Source of the DNA: Branchiostoma floridae
Taxonomy: Eukaryota; Chordata; Leptocardii; Amphioxiformes; Branchiostomatidae
Direction: 5' to 3'
DNA length: 64,000 bases
Assembly: GCF_000003815.2 (NCBI RefSeq)
Contig: NC_049984.1
Span: 14,279,314-14,343,313, forward strand
Below are positions 25,301 to 35,778 of this stretch, in pieces. Both the position numbers and the translations under genes were made by a program. Every line of letters starts with the position of its first letter. Within the stretch, counting starts at the first letter, position 1. The notes under the pieces were generated by a model. That model saw only the letters and a program-made list of their open reading frames with translations, had not been told where the DNA came from and did not search any database.

Positions 25301-26918
25301 TTTTTTGTTTGTTTTGGAATTAGAGACAAAAATTTATGCATTGGGGGATGTTATCCATATATTAGTCAGTGTGGCCTAAGTATAACACTTTTACAAGTGC
25401 ATCACTTTTAAATGTCAAGATCAACAGTATCATATTCAATACCAATGTTTGGTTCCATCTTTCTACTAAAAACAAATGATCAGAATTACCTCTATATCTA
25501 GTCATTATAAGAGGTACCATTCAACAATTACCAACATATATGAGCTTCAAATGGTAACAAGAAATCATTGTCAGAATGGGTTGTTTCTGAATATTAAACG
25601 AAAAGGTTAACATTTGTGCAAGTAAATCAAAATCTATTGCAGACGCTAACCAAATATCAACTTGGAGTAATAAATCAATACAAAAGCTATCAGTGGCAGA
25701 ATATTTTGTCAAGAATCTGGTACCGAACAATAATGCATAAATCCCCCAAACCTGCTAAAATGAGGGAAAACCTTTCCAATCTAAAACTAGATGAACATTA
25801 TCTGGAAACTAGTCTCATGTCAATTCCATCTTTGGAACTCTATGGTTGTTGTATAAAACCACATTTTTATTGGAATGTAGAGAAGTAATGGTCATATACT
25901 AGTAGAGAGGTAATAGCTATTAAGTCTATAGATGGCTTCATAATATTTCTCATTGGCAATTATACATAAACTGCAAGCTATTTCTAAGATGAAAATCATT
26001 CATAAAAGTTTTAGTTTCACAATAAAAACTATTTACTGATCATGACTAGCAATAGATTTCAATGGTATGGTTAGAAGGGAATTCAGTTATGAGTGACAAT
26101 AACTATATCTTTACAAAGAATATCTATACAAAGATTAAGTTTTCAGACAAGATGTATTGCATAAAAATACTGACTGTGAATAGTATTAATGTAACTGAGA
26201 GTATTACTATTTACAATGATTTGGTGTGGATTAAGAAAAATCAATGTATGACACGTAATACATAATTGTACTGAGTAATCAGTACTCCCTTTGATACATG
26301 TAACTCTCACCAAATTGAATGATTAAAGATATTAAAGTGTGTTGTAGTTGTTGTTGTTGTTGTCAGCACTATCTCATTTGTTACCTTTGCAATCAGGACT
26401 CTGCTATCATTAAGTCATTATAATCAAATCATCTGGTAGGTACCAATTCATTTCCACATCTCATGGCAATGATACTATTTTCCCCAAGGTAAGAATGTTG
26501 TTAAGCACATGATGAAAACAGAATGGTAATGTTTCAGCTCATGGTTTGCTGTTAATTAGTCTAGGACTGGAATGGGTTAGACAGAATTGTGTGTACAGGG
26601 GAGGTGAGAATCTAGTTTAATGTACATTATCTTATATTTGAAAGGCCTTGATTTTGCAATAGAAGGTTCTAAATTTGTGGTTTAAAAACACATTGGAGAT
26701 ACGTATTCGAGGCAAGGAGGACAATGCAAAAATCGGGAAAATAATATTGTGAAGACTCCAAGATTTACAGCATCACTGAATCTTCCTGGATGAAGGTGTA
26801 ATATTCTGAGTCACAGTCCTTGGTCAAGTACAAGTTGTCAACATCTACCAATCTATATTTGTACACATCAAAAATTATAAATTCGTACACTTTTTTTTCA
26901 GTCATTCTCTTTCAGTCT
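22394..26918. other. Non-coding stretch
   Basis: No protein gene recognised. Single units resembling the 41/42-bp minisatellite at 30-31.8 kb occur near 22,945-23,010 (gtccctggtgct). A direct duplication of about 75 bp built on agtacaataccgcaaaa lies at 23,530-23,660. A GC-rich patch at 24,590-24,705 may be a minus-strand promoter and non-coding exon (listed separately). Confidence 0.45.
24591..24705 (-). promoter_or_regulatory. Possible minus-strand promoter-proximal exon
   Basis: A GC-rich island in AT-rich surroundings. On the minus strand it contains atATGGCCGCC, a good match to the YY1 element often found at transcription starts, followed about 100 bases later by a strong donor, ACTGTC|GTGAGT. 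The ATG opens only a short frame that ends in TAG after eight codons. It could be the first exon of a non-coding RNA, or a distant untranslated exon of the DUF1295-like gene. There is no transcript evidence. Confidence 0.25.
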
Positions 26919-26954
26919 GACCAAGGAGCTTTTATCGATAAAAGCTCCTTGGTC
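26919..26954. repeat. Perfect 36-bp palindrome
   Basis: The sequence reads the same on both strands around a central ATCGAT, with no spacer. Each 18-base arm runs gaccaaggagcttttatc. It is flanked on both sides by ctga/tctgac, so TCTGAC occurs as a short direct repeat at the edges. Two fused transposon ends, a footprint of a palindromic insertion, or a cloning/assembly artefact are all possible. Confidence 0.9.
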
Positions 26955-26969
26955 TGACACAAAACAGGC

Positions 26970-27330
26970 TCCTGTAGTTCCAAAAATAACTGCTGGGGGC
27001 CCAAACTCACAAGATTTACTCTCCCTTTCAAAAGCTACACGTATCTACAATGTACCACTCAAAAATCATGACCATAGCATGTCCAGAACATTAGATATCA
27101 AAACCCATCCCAAGTTTCAATGCAGTACCATAACAAGCCACTGGAGGGGGCAAAAATCTAACCATTTTGAGGTCTCATTAAGTTCAAGATCAAGACAATC
27201 CATCCAGGCATTCTCGAGTTCTCGTGGTGACACAGACACCCACACGCACACTGCTGGAAACATAACCCTCTTGGCGAAGGTAATGGAACAAAAACAGCCG
27301 GCATCCAACAAAGATATTCCTTGCCAAACC
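26970..27330. repeat. Probable old interspersed repeat
   Basis: The segment with gtggtgacacagacacccac and ataaccctcttggcgaaggta has the look of a retroelement tail widespread in marine invertebrates. Weaker relatives appear at 16,310-16,430 and 24,940-25,090, which share the accaaggtcacacaccaggg-type block. The open frames across it are incidental. Confidence 0.3.
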
Positions 27331-27593
27331 CAAATTTCAGGTTCACACACTTCACTGATAAGCCTCACCAATCTCATTACACCGTCTGATACCCAGTAAC
27401 AAGGATTGGTAACCCCTGGGTAGATATGTGCAACCAGACAATATTGGTCGGACATAGGTCAAGGATACGACTCTCTCAGGATCAATGGTTACCAAGGACA
27501 CAGACAATGGAGACTGCACATAATCTCTGTTTCAGTACAAATTGGGCAATCGAATTGGAGATAGGGTTATAGGCGAGAATACTAATTGTAGTA

Positions 27594-28103
27594 CAGTCAA
27601 ACCTGTCTATAGCGGCCACTCAAGGAACTGGAGAAATGTGGCCACTATACAGAAAATGCTGATTTCAGAACCCACTAATCTTTCTTGCCAAGTAACATTG
27701 TCTCGATCGTCTCAAAATTCAACTGACCCTGTCAAAGTCAAATCTACCGAAAATGATTGATATTGCCATGCGCAATGTTGGTAAATTTGCTGATGAAGAC
27801 TTGCACTCTAACGTTCAAGACATGCGTACCTTCCGTTACCGCAAAAATGACCTAATCGGAAACTCCAAATCGTTCCAAACTACGATTTTAAACTAAGCGC
27901 AGGGTGCCATATGGCCGCCGTATGGTCACAATAGGCAGTGTTTCTGTATCTGCGGGACCGGAAATCGTGTGGCCGTGGCAGCATTGGACAGGTGGCTGCT
28001 ACAGACTATTTCTTAATGTAAAAAATCCAAGAGACCGCCAAAAAGTAACCACAATGGCCAGGTGGTCATTATGCAAAGGTGGCCGCTAATACAGATTTGA
28101 CTG
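27594..28103. mobile_element. pogo/Tc1-like MITE, CAGTCAAACCTGT family
   Basis: A 510-bp element with inverted ends: CAGTCAAACCTGTCTATAGC on the left and CAGTCAAATCTGTATTAGC on the right, both running into ggccac. A TA lies directly outside each end (27,592-27,593 and 28,104-28,105). CAGTC termini and TA targets are typical of pogo/Tigger-type Tc1-mariner elements. No transposase frame remains. Related ends occur at 36,662-36,811, 49,533-49,640 and from 56,935. Confidence 0.75.
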
Positions 28104-30180
28104 TACATGTGTAACCCCATAGTAACATTCCAAATTGAACATATAAGAAATATGGAGCTGCAGTATCAACTTTATGCACGTGCATGCTAGAAAGTTCTAG
28201 ATTAGAATGTTCTAGATTTTCTAGCCAGAACAATAAATCAAAGGCCTCACAGGGCTTGGCAGAGGAAAGTAGTGTGCATGAAGATTTTTGGCAGTAGGGA
28301 TTATCATATTGTCTGAATAGTAATGTGTTTATGTCTCCCCTAACGTTTCAGTATGCCGCTCACATAAAGATAAATCAACTCTTCACTAAGTTGTTAATCA
28401 CATTCAGGGAGAAGCAACTGATACTTTATTATGTCAATGCTACAGGTACAGCCTACAACTAGTACAAGCACCAAAATTATTGGATTTGTTACTTAGAATA
28501 TGATATAAACTTTTTAATATTATTGAAAACCATATGATGGCCATCATTGTATTGGCATGGCCCTTTTTTAAGGGTTAAAACATTAATGGCACCTAGAAGT
28601 AAACCTAGTGTACCAACTAGAAACCTTGGCCGAAGATAGACGAAGATGGAAGACTTAATATGTTGATGGCATTGCTGCCCCTACGGCCGATGATGCTATG
28701 GGACCGGTGAGGTGTTACACCTATGTGTAAGTTGTAACAATATATACAAATGTACTAATACATGAAATCTGAAACATAATCAACACTGGTAAGAGCATTG
28801 CTCTATGACTTGACTTTTAGGGATCAAATTTAGAATGTGGAAACTAGATATCTGGAGAAAAATAGTTATTCAGATGACAACAGCTTGGTGCTGATGCTGT
28901 CCTTGGTGCTGATCAGGTTTGAATTTTAATTCAGCAAATCTTTATTAAAACAAAAACATGCTACATTGTAACATATCTATGTTAAGCCACGAAACTCATC
29001 TCAAAGTATGTTAATCGCTAATTAAAAAACAATACCTCTTGTAGTCCATAAAAAATATCATTGAACATCTACCCTTGAGATGGTACATAACGGACAATAA
29101 AAAAAAGATACATGTCGTGTGATACCAAAGGCTTATCTATATGCAATGACAAAAGCATCATACAACTACAGACGTACCATCTTGGTGTATGCCGTTGTTG
29201 TACCTCCAGAAATTTTCCTCGCATAAATCAAGCCTATTGGTATGTCTTACATCAGCTTATGCGCTACAAATCCTCTGGAATAACGATCAACCCAAACAGA
29301 TTGGCCAGACAGAAGGATGTACTGGACTCCTGCCAACAAATCTCCATTACAGATCCCAGCCCTGACAATTACGTCAATAATAACAGGACCATGTCGCAGC
29401 TATTTGCCGATGATGACTAGATGTATGCCAATTATGTGTGGAGGAATTTTCCAGCCAACTCAGCAGACTAGTACAATGGATGATTACGCTATTAATGAAC
29501 AGCTGCACGGCACACCAGTCAATATTGCATGATACAACAGAAAGTCAAAGGGAAAATCAAACCTTTGTATAATTCAAAGACCATTCAGTCTCTACAACTC
29601 TACAACTACAAATGTTTCAAGTGACATCCACCACTCTTCTTCAGCGTCACCAGAATGGCAGAACAAATCAATGGAAGTTAATCTAGCTGGAAAAAAGGTG
29701 AAACAAGTTAATGTCACTAACTTGTATTCTAACCAGTTGTAGAGATTGAATTATCTTTAAATATTGTTGATATTGTCTGTCATTAACCAATCTATTATAT
29801 TTGTTTCTATAATTTGTCTGTTTTTTTCTATAAATTGATGAGTTGTGCTGTTGATAGGATAAGGATGCTCTGATACCAGGACCTGACCCTTCCCTTGCGA
29901 TCCCACTCTGTCTATACCAATCAATTATGCACACTTCAAAGCTGCGCCTCAACTGTGATGTATTCTATCAGTACCACCCCTGATATAACATTACAGCTAC
30001 AGTCACACATGGGTTTTGTGATATCATTGTCACTTACTCCTGATTCTGTGTGTGATATCTGTGGTTATCTCATCACCTTTGACCTACATCTCCACCCAGG
30101 TCAAATTGATTTTTCTTCTTATTTATGGCCAGTTCGTTGCACTTGCAATGTTTTAATTATCAAATCTTGCTCATGAGAAT
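28104..30180. other. Non-coding stretch
   Basis: No gene recognised. A retroelement-end-like fragment at 29,605-29,695 matches 7,990-8,080. The open frames at 29,112-29,532 and 29,683-30,176 show no domain and no splice logic. Confidence 0.45.
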
Positions 30181-31772
30181 TGCTGTCCCTGTTGCTGAAT
30201 GATAGACCAACAAGACTGGTGCCCTGTCCTTGGTGCTGAATGACACACCAACAAGACTAGTGCCCCTATCCCTGGTGCTGAATGACACACCAACAGAACT
30301 GGTGCCCCTGTCCCTGGTGCTGAATAACATACCAACAGAACTGGCGCCCCTGTCCATGGTGCTGAATGACACACCAACAAGACTGGTGCCCTGTCCTTGG
30401 TGCTGAATGACACACCAACAAGACTGGTGTCCCTGTCCCTGGTGCTGAATGACACACCAACAAGACTGGTGTCCCTGTCCCTGGTGCTGAATGACATATC
30501 AACAAGACTGGTGCCCTGTCCTCTGTCCTTGGTGCTGAATGACACACCAACAAGACTGGTGCCCTGTCCCTGGTGCTGAATGACACACTGACAAGACTGG
30601 TGCCCCTGTCCCTGGTGCTGAATGACACACCCAGAAGACTGGTGCTCCTGTCCCTGGTGCTGAATGACACACCAACAAGACTGGTGTCCCTGTCCATGGT
30701 GCTGAATGACATACCAACAAGACTGGCGCCCCTGTCCATGGTGCTGAATGACATGCCAACAAGACTGGTGCCCTGTCCCTGGTGCTGAATGACACACCAA
30801 CAAGACTGGTGCTCCTGTCCATGGTGCTGAATGACATACCAACAAGACTGGCGCCCCTGTCCATGGTGCTGAATGACATACCAACAAGACTGGCGCCCTG
30901 CCCTTGGTGCTGAATGACACACCAACAAGACTGGTGCCCTGTCCCTGGTGCTGAATGACACACTGACAAGACTGGTGCTCCTGTCCATGGTGCTGAATGA
31001 CATACCAACAAGACTGGCGCCCCTGTCCATGGTGCTGAATGACATACCAACAAGACTGGCGCCCTGCCCTTGGTGCTGAATGACACACCAACAAGACTGG
31101 TGCCCTGTCCCTGGTGCTGAATGACACACCAACAAGACTGGTGCTCCTGTCCATGGTGCTGAATGACATACCAACAAGACTGGCGCCCCTGCCCATGGTG
31201 CTGAATGACATACCAACAAGACTGGCGCCCTGGCCTTGGTGCTGAATGACACACCAACAAGACTGGTGCCCTGTCCCTGGTGCTGAATGACACACCAACA
31301 AGACTGGTGCTCCTGTCCCTGGTGCTGAATGACTTACCAACAAGACTGGTGTCCCTGTCCATGGTGCTGAATGATATACAACAAGACTGGCGCCCCTGTC
31401 CATGGTGCTGAATGACACACCAACAAGACTGGTGCCCTGTCCCTGGTGCTGAATGACACACTGACAAGACTGGTGCCCTGTCCATGGTGCTGAATGACAT
31501 ACCAACAAGACTGGTGCCCTGTCCCTGGTGCTGAATGACACACTGACAAGACTGGTGCCCTGTCCTTGGTGCTGAATGACATACCAACAAGACTGGTGCC
31601 CTGTCCCTGGTGCTGAATGACACACCAACAAGACTGGCGCCCCTGCCCATGGTGCTGAATGACACACCAACAAGACTGGTGCTCCTGTCCCTGGTGCTGA
31701 ATGACACAACCAACAAGACTGGTGCCCCTGTCCCAGGGGTTGAATGACACATCAAAAAGACAAGTGTCCCTA
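30181..31772. repeat. Minisatellite of 41/42-bp units with higher-order structure
   Basis: About 37-38 head-to-tail copies of a unit built on ctggtgctgaatgacacac and caacaagactggtgcc. Units are 41 or 42 bp depending on whether the C-run reads gccct or gcccct. Within 30,644-31,309 a four-unit block (42+42+41+41 = 166 bp) repeats: the variant gctcctgtcc recurs at 30,644, 30,811, 30,977, 31,143 and 31,309. All three minus-strand frames of the unit lack stops, which produces long open frames (up to 512 codons) of a cycling HSAPGTGAPVLLV / SFSTRDRGTSLV / IQHQGQGHQSCW peptide. I regard these as a by-product of the repeat, not a gene. Confidence 0.95.
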
Positions 31773-34390
31773 TCAATAATAAGAGATCTCACTAAGAAGA
31801 TTTTTGTCTATATGTGTACAAATCATTGCCTTAAAACAGGGTCAGAAAACCATTTAGAAGTTAACTTGTAAGTTGTATGATGTATCGTATATTTCACTAC
31901 ATACTGCAGTAATCAATCCCAACTGTGATGGATTCTAGATCAAAGAGATTGGTTAGAGAGGGATGGGGGAATCAACATCCTTCCTGAATCTGCAAACGGA
32001 AATGAAAATGCACAGGACTCTCCAATCTGCGGGCTGATTTCAATCACTCGAGGCACTCAAGGTTATTGACCTGAAAGAATGATGTCCTTACTCTTACCAA
32101 ATTGCTCTGACTAGCAAGAGGAGAGATACTGTAAGAGGGTAAATGTTTGCAGTGGTTTTATGTTTGTATTTTAACAGTGCACTGCAAATTCAAATCCACC
32201 ATGAACATTTCCCTTTTTACAGTAAAACCCTGCATTTCAATTGCAAACTTTAAACATCAGCTGACACTCCATTTTCTACTAATGAAAAATTTGATCCCCA
32301 CAAACATATCCAATTTTACAGTAAAACAAGTATAATAGAAGAACTGTACAGGGTAGGCATGTCACAATACCGTGGGAAACACATGCACAGATCATATTTC
32401 CAATGGTTTGTACAGACTGTGAGTGATATCATAATCATATTTCCAATGGTTTGTACAGTTCTATCTAAGCATTGACAGGATGACATTTAACATAGCAAGC
32501 GAGCCTGCATACCCACTTGATTTAATTCAATTTTGGTACCGCCATGGTATTCCTCGACTATTCTAACTGATTGAATCAAAAGATCATGGGTTTCTATACA
32601 TGTACCCTAACAAATCAGGATTGTCTTTCTTTTCATGCCCATATCAAGTAACCCATAATCTATGACCTACTTATCATCTTATGATATCATGATTTACAGC
32701 ATTCTGTATTTTCTACAGCCTTTCTGTCAGGTTGTTTTATCATAACTACATACATCTGAATATTTTACATTGTTTACTTGTCTTTATAAAAATTCTATCG
32801 CGGTAAAATGTCAACAGTTTAAAATATTGGCTGTGTAAAATGTCAACTGCTGTTCTTCTACTAGCACAAATAATAAATGTCCTACCTGACATCATAACAA
32901 ATACTTTACGTACCTCAACAAGACTAAGTAAATAAACTACTGTTTGGGCCAAATCATACAGGCGTTTGATTTTGTTCAGTGCTATTTTTACCATCTTGCA
33001 TTTTTATAAACTGAAACCAAGAAGTGAGAAGAAGCCGGACCTATATGCTAGGTGTCCACCATACTTGTACCAACATGTGTGTGTTGTAAACATGTTTTTG
33101 TTCATCAGTGACCTGTACTTGTTCAATGGCCAAGTTGGGAAAATGTGTACTAATTGAATAAAGGTCAATTCAGCAATTGACCAATCCACCGGCTGATTTA
33201 GTTATTGTATGATTGATTGATTGATTGATTGTGTTAAATCGGTGGTGTGAGTCATAGTGTGCCAGTGCAGGTAACACAATATATAAAGTAACATTATTTC
33301 AAGCAAACATGTCATAGATAAAGTAGTTTAAGTCTTGAAACTTTTGCAGAGTTTTATTTTCATGGTGACCTCTCTGCTGCAAATTCAGGACACTCCAAAA
33401 TTCCAAATGTGTCCCATGTATGACTATAAAACTACACTACAGAATTGTTTCCACAATGAATCTAGAATACCGCAAACACTTCCTTTTCCTGAGAAAATGC
33501 TGCAAAAAGTAAAAGAATTTATGGTATGTGAAACTGACGAAAACTGACAATAGCAACGATTGTCCTTTACAGCAATGTATAACATAACAAACATATTAAG
33601 TGACATAAATTCACGTTCAAGTACGGCCAGAAAGTACAATTCAGAGTAATAAGGCCGTTATAACCTCCTCAAACATGGGGCAGCCATTTTACGTCCCTTC
33701 CAAAAGACCAAATTGCATTATGCAGCCCCAACTAGGATCCCCTTCCCGATTCCCCAGATTTGAACCTTGGTTTCCCAGTTACCAACTAACGTTAGTACTA
33801 GTAGTTGGAACCAGGACCTCCACTGTGAGGCTACTACTTACATGTACCAATTGAGCTACAGTGACATCCATATCATTTATTATCAAAAGATCCTGCACCC
33901 CCCTCCCCCTCATGCTGTGCGGGCTGGCTACACAAGGGCAAGGTGCTGAGAGGGTGTGTCCCATCAAATATTGATTTCATGCAAATCAGTCAGACCAGCA
34001 TAATCTTCCCAACACGGGCACAACGCATGTTCTCGCTCCAACACATCACGGTTTCACGCGGATTCTCACATACAACTAGGCATCTGACACTTTGACACTT
34101 AAACTTTCTGCAGATCTCTCTCGCTGTGACAGAAAGTAAACACTAAACTGTCCAGCTGAGCAAGCGAAATGGTGCATGATTCAAAACCCTGCAGTGCGGA
34201 GCAGATGGTTTACCTCCGCGACGCGGTAACAGGTGTAAAAAGGAGATTCCCACAGACAACCTCCAAGTAATATTAGCAAGCTAATTATGGCTTCAGATAG
34301 CTTCAAGTGTCAAGCGTGCCATTCCTCGTCAAAAATATCGTACCACCTGGAATAATGCAAAATCGCAGGTGAAAACAAATGAAGGCATGA
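31773..34390. other. Intergenic stretch upstream of the WD-repeat gene
   Basis: No exon supported. It contains a direct duplication of gatcatatttccaatggttt (about 32,390 and 32,432), a GATT microsatellite at 33,211-33,230 and a minus-oriented SINE at 33,665-33,869. Confidence 0.5.
33665..33869 (-). mobile_element. tRNA-derived SINE copy 2
   Basis: Read on the minus strand it starts ggatgtcactgtagctcaat and continues with the A-box, B-box-like and gcagcccc/acgtaaaat parts of the family described at 10,462. It sits about 1.5 kb upstream of the WD-repeat gene start. Confidence 0.65.
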
Positions 34391-34396
34391 ACTCAC

Positions 34397-34740
34397 CACT
34401 GAAATCACTGCATCGTCCCGCATACCGGAAGTGCCTGACAACACAGTCGTGACCTCTACTCTTACGCGGTCATGGAGAGAAAATAGTGCAAAAATGTTAC
34501 CACTTTCACTTTGGAAATGCAAGATATGTGTTTCATTAAGATTCATTTGTAGATTAGTAAATATATGAGACAAATAATCTGCTGATGAGGAAAAAGTATA
34601 AAAATGTATCATGAATGTTTAATGAGTGCATTACTTTTTCATAAATTTCAGTGATGAGGTAAGTCTCCCGTGATGCCCCACGGGCGCCATGGTGATAAAC
34701 AACATGGCGGTAGGAGGAAACTTTGCAAAGGTAACTTCAA
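34397..34740. promoter_or_regulatory. Putative (possibly bidirectional) promoter and 5' non-coding exon of the WD-repeat gene
   Basis: Two core-promoter motifs common at housekeeping and ciliary starts are present: a perfect ETS/GABP site ACCGGAAGTG (34,424-34,433) and a YY1-type AACATGGCGG (about 34,701-34,710). On the plus strand a non-coding exon could end at a donor, GCAAAG|GTAACT, near 34,731. On the minus strand TTTCAGTG|GTGAGT (GT at 34,395-34,396) would fit the first exon of a divergent transcript. There is no TATA box at the usual distance. Transcription starts cannot be placed exactly. Confidence 0.4.
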
Positions 34741-35290
34741 ACTTTCTGTTGTTTTCTGCAATAATACGACTTTATTTCCGAGATTCGAGTAATTGCAATA
34801 ATATGCAGTATTTCATAGATCACTTAGAGCTCCTATGTTTATGAATTAAGATGTTAAATGTACTAGTTTTCGATGTGCAAATATGTAGGTCAAACTTGAT
34901 TTGCAGTTTTGCTGCGCTTTTGCAGTTTTGCTGCTGCCTTTTTGACAGTTTTCTATGTGATTTCCACAAGTTTAGCGAGCTAGTAAGGGGTTACTTCTGT
35001 GCTTCTTAGTATCGTTACTTTCATAGACGTAATAATTTAGATCTCAAAGACGTGTATATCTACGACAGTTACGAATATGTAGGTACATGAAATGTAAATA
35101 AACAATTCGTAATTTCTGACAGACAGCAAACATAACCAACGCGATGGAACAATTGCCAATCAAGCATTTCTTGAGAAACATTTTATTTCGATTCTTTTTT
35201 TAGATTTTGCTCCCTGTTTCAAATAGAAGTTTATAGATTATGTGTTTTGACATCTAATCTTATGTTATTGTTGTTGTTGATCTGCAACAG

Positions 35291-35400
35291 GTGATCAACA
35301 ACATGAACCAAGGTCACCAATGCACCGCCATCATAGCCAACAACTGATCTAAAAACAGCAACAAATTGTTTCATCCTGAGGAAGAAGAAAAAACTTCACC
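35291..35400 (+). other. 5' UTR segment of the WD-repeat gene
   Basis: An acceptor, gatctgcaacag, ends at 35,290 and would join the upstream exon to this leader. If joined to the ATG at 34,704, the leader carries a 27-codon upstream frame (MAVGGNFAK then VINNMNQ...) that ends in TGA before the main start. A shorter in-frame ATG of the same upstream frame lies in this segment. Such a frame could lower translation of the main protein. Confidence 0.45.
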
Positions 35401-35778
35401 ATGGATGACATGCCCAGGACGCGCGGCAGCACCATCACGGCGTCCGACCGGGGACGCGACTCCGCGTACGAATCCCGGGAGAGAACGTTCATGACCGATC
35501 TGAGCGACCGGGACCTCAGTAGTATGAAGCGCGAGCGGACGTTCATGAGTACGCTGAGCGGGATGTCCACGCCCGGCGGGAGGAAGAGGGATCCCGAGTT
35601 GGACAGGGAAAAGGCCAGGATGTACTGGAAGTTACTGCGGGACTCCATCAAGATGGGCATCGAGGCCGTGAAGAAGGCGGACATGAAGACTGTCGCCATC
35701 CAACACGGCATGCACCCCGTCAGGAAACTCAATCACGACGAGTTCATCAAACATGTCATCTATAACAAAAACACTCAG
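35401..35778 (+). CDS. WDR97: WDR97-like exon 1: disordered N-terminus
   Basis: Residues 1-126. The start is the ATG at 35,401 in caccATGG, an ideal Kozak context, and no earlier in-frame ATG follows the last stop. The first 75 residues are rich in Arg, Asp, Ser and Thr and contain a duplicated RERTFM(T/S)xLS motif (about residues 26-34 and 44-52), which could be a phosphorylated peptide. A helix-prone part follows (DREKARMYWKLLRDSIKMG) and leads into the propeller. GC content and CpG are clearly higher than in the flanking introns. Confidence 0.8.

Noticed and set aside
26919-26954. Palindrome considered as a bacterial-type terminator
   Set aside because: Nuclear eukaryotic context; no loop and no adjacent gene end.
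27079-27399. 106-codon plus and 112-codon minus overlapping frames
   Set aside because: They cross an interspersed repeat that is partly shared with other places in the window.
30171-31709. 512-codon minus-strand open frame (and overlapping 328-, 425- and 152-codon frames)
   Set aside because: Entirely minisatellite; the peptide cycles through the three frames of the repeat as 41- and 42-bp units alternate. No start context, splice sites or non-repeat domain.
35349-35732. 127-codon minus-strand frame opposite WDR97-like exon 1
   Set aside because: Antisense shadow of a GC-rich coding exon; no splice signals of its own.
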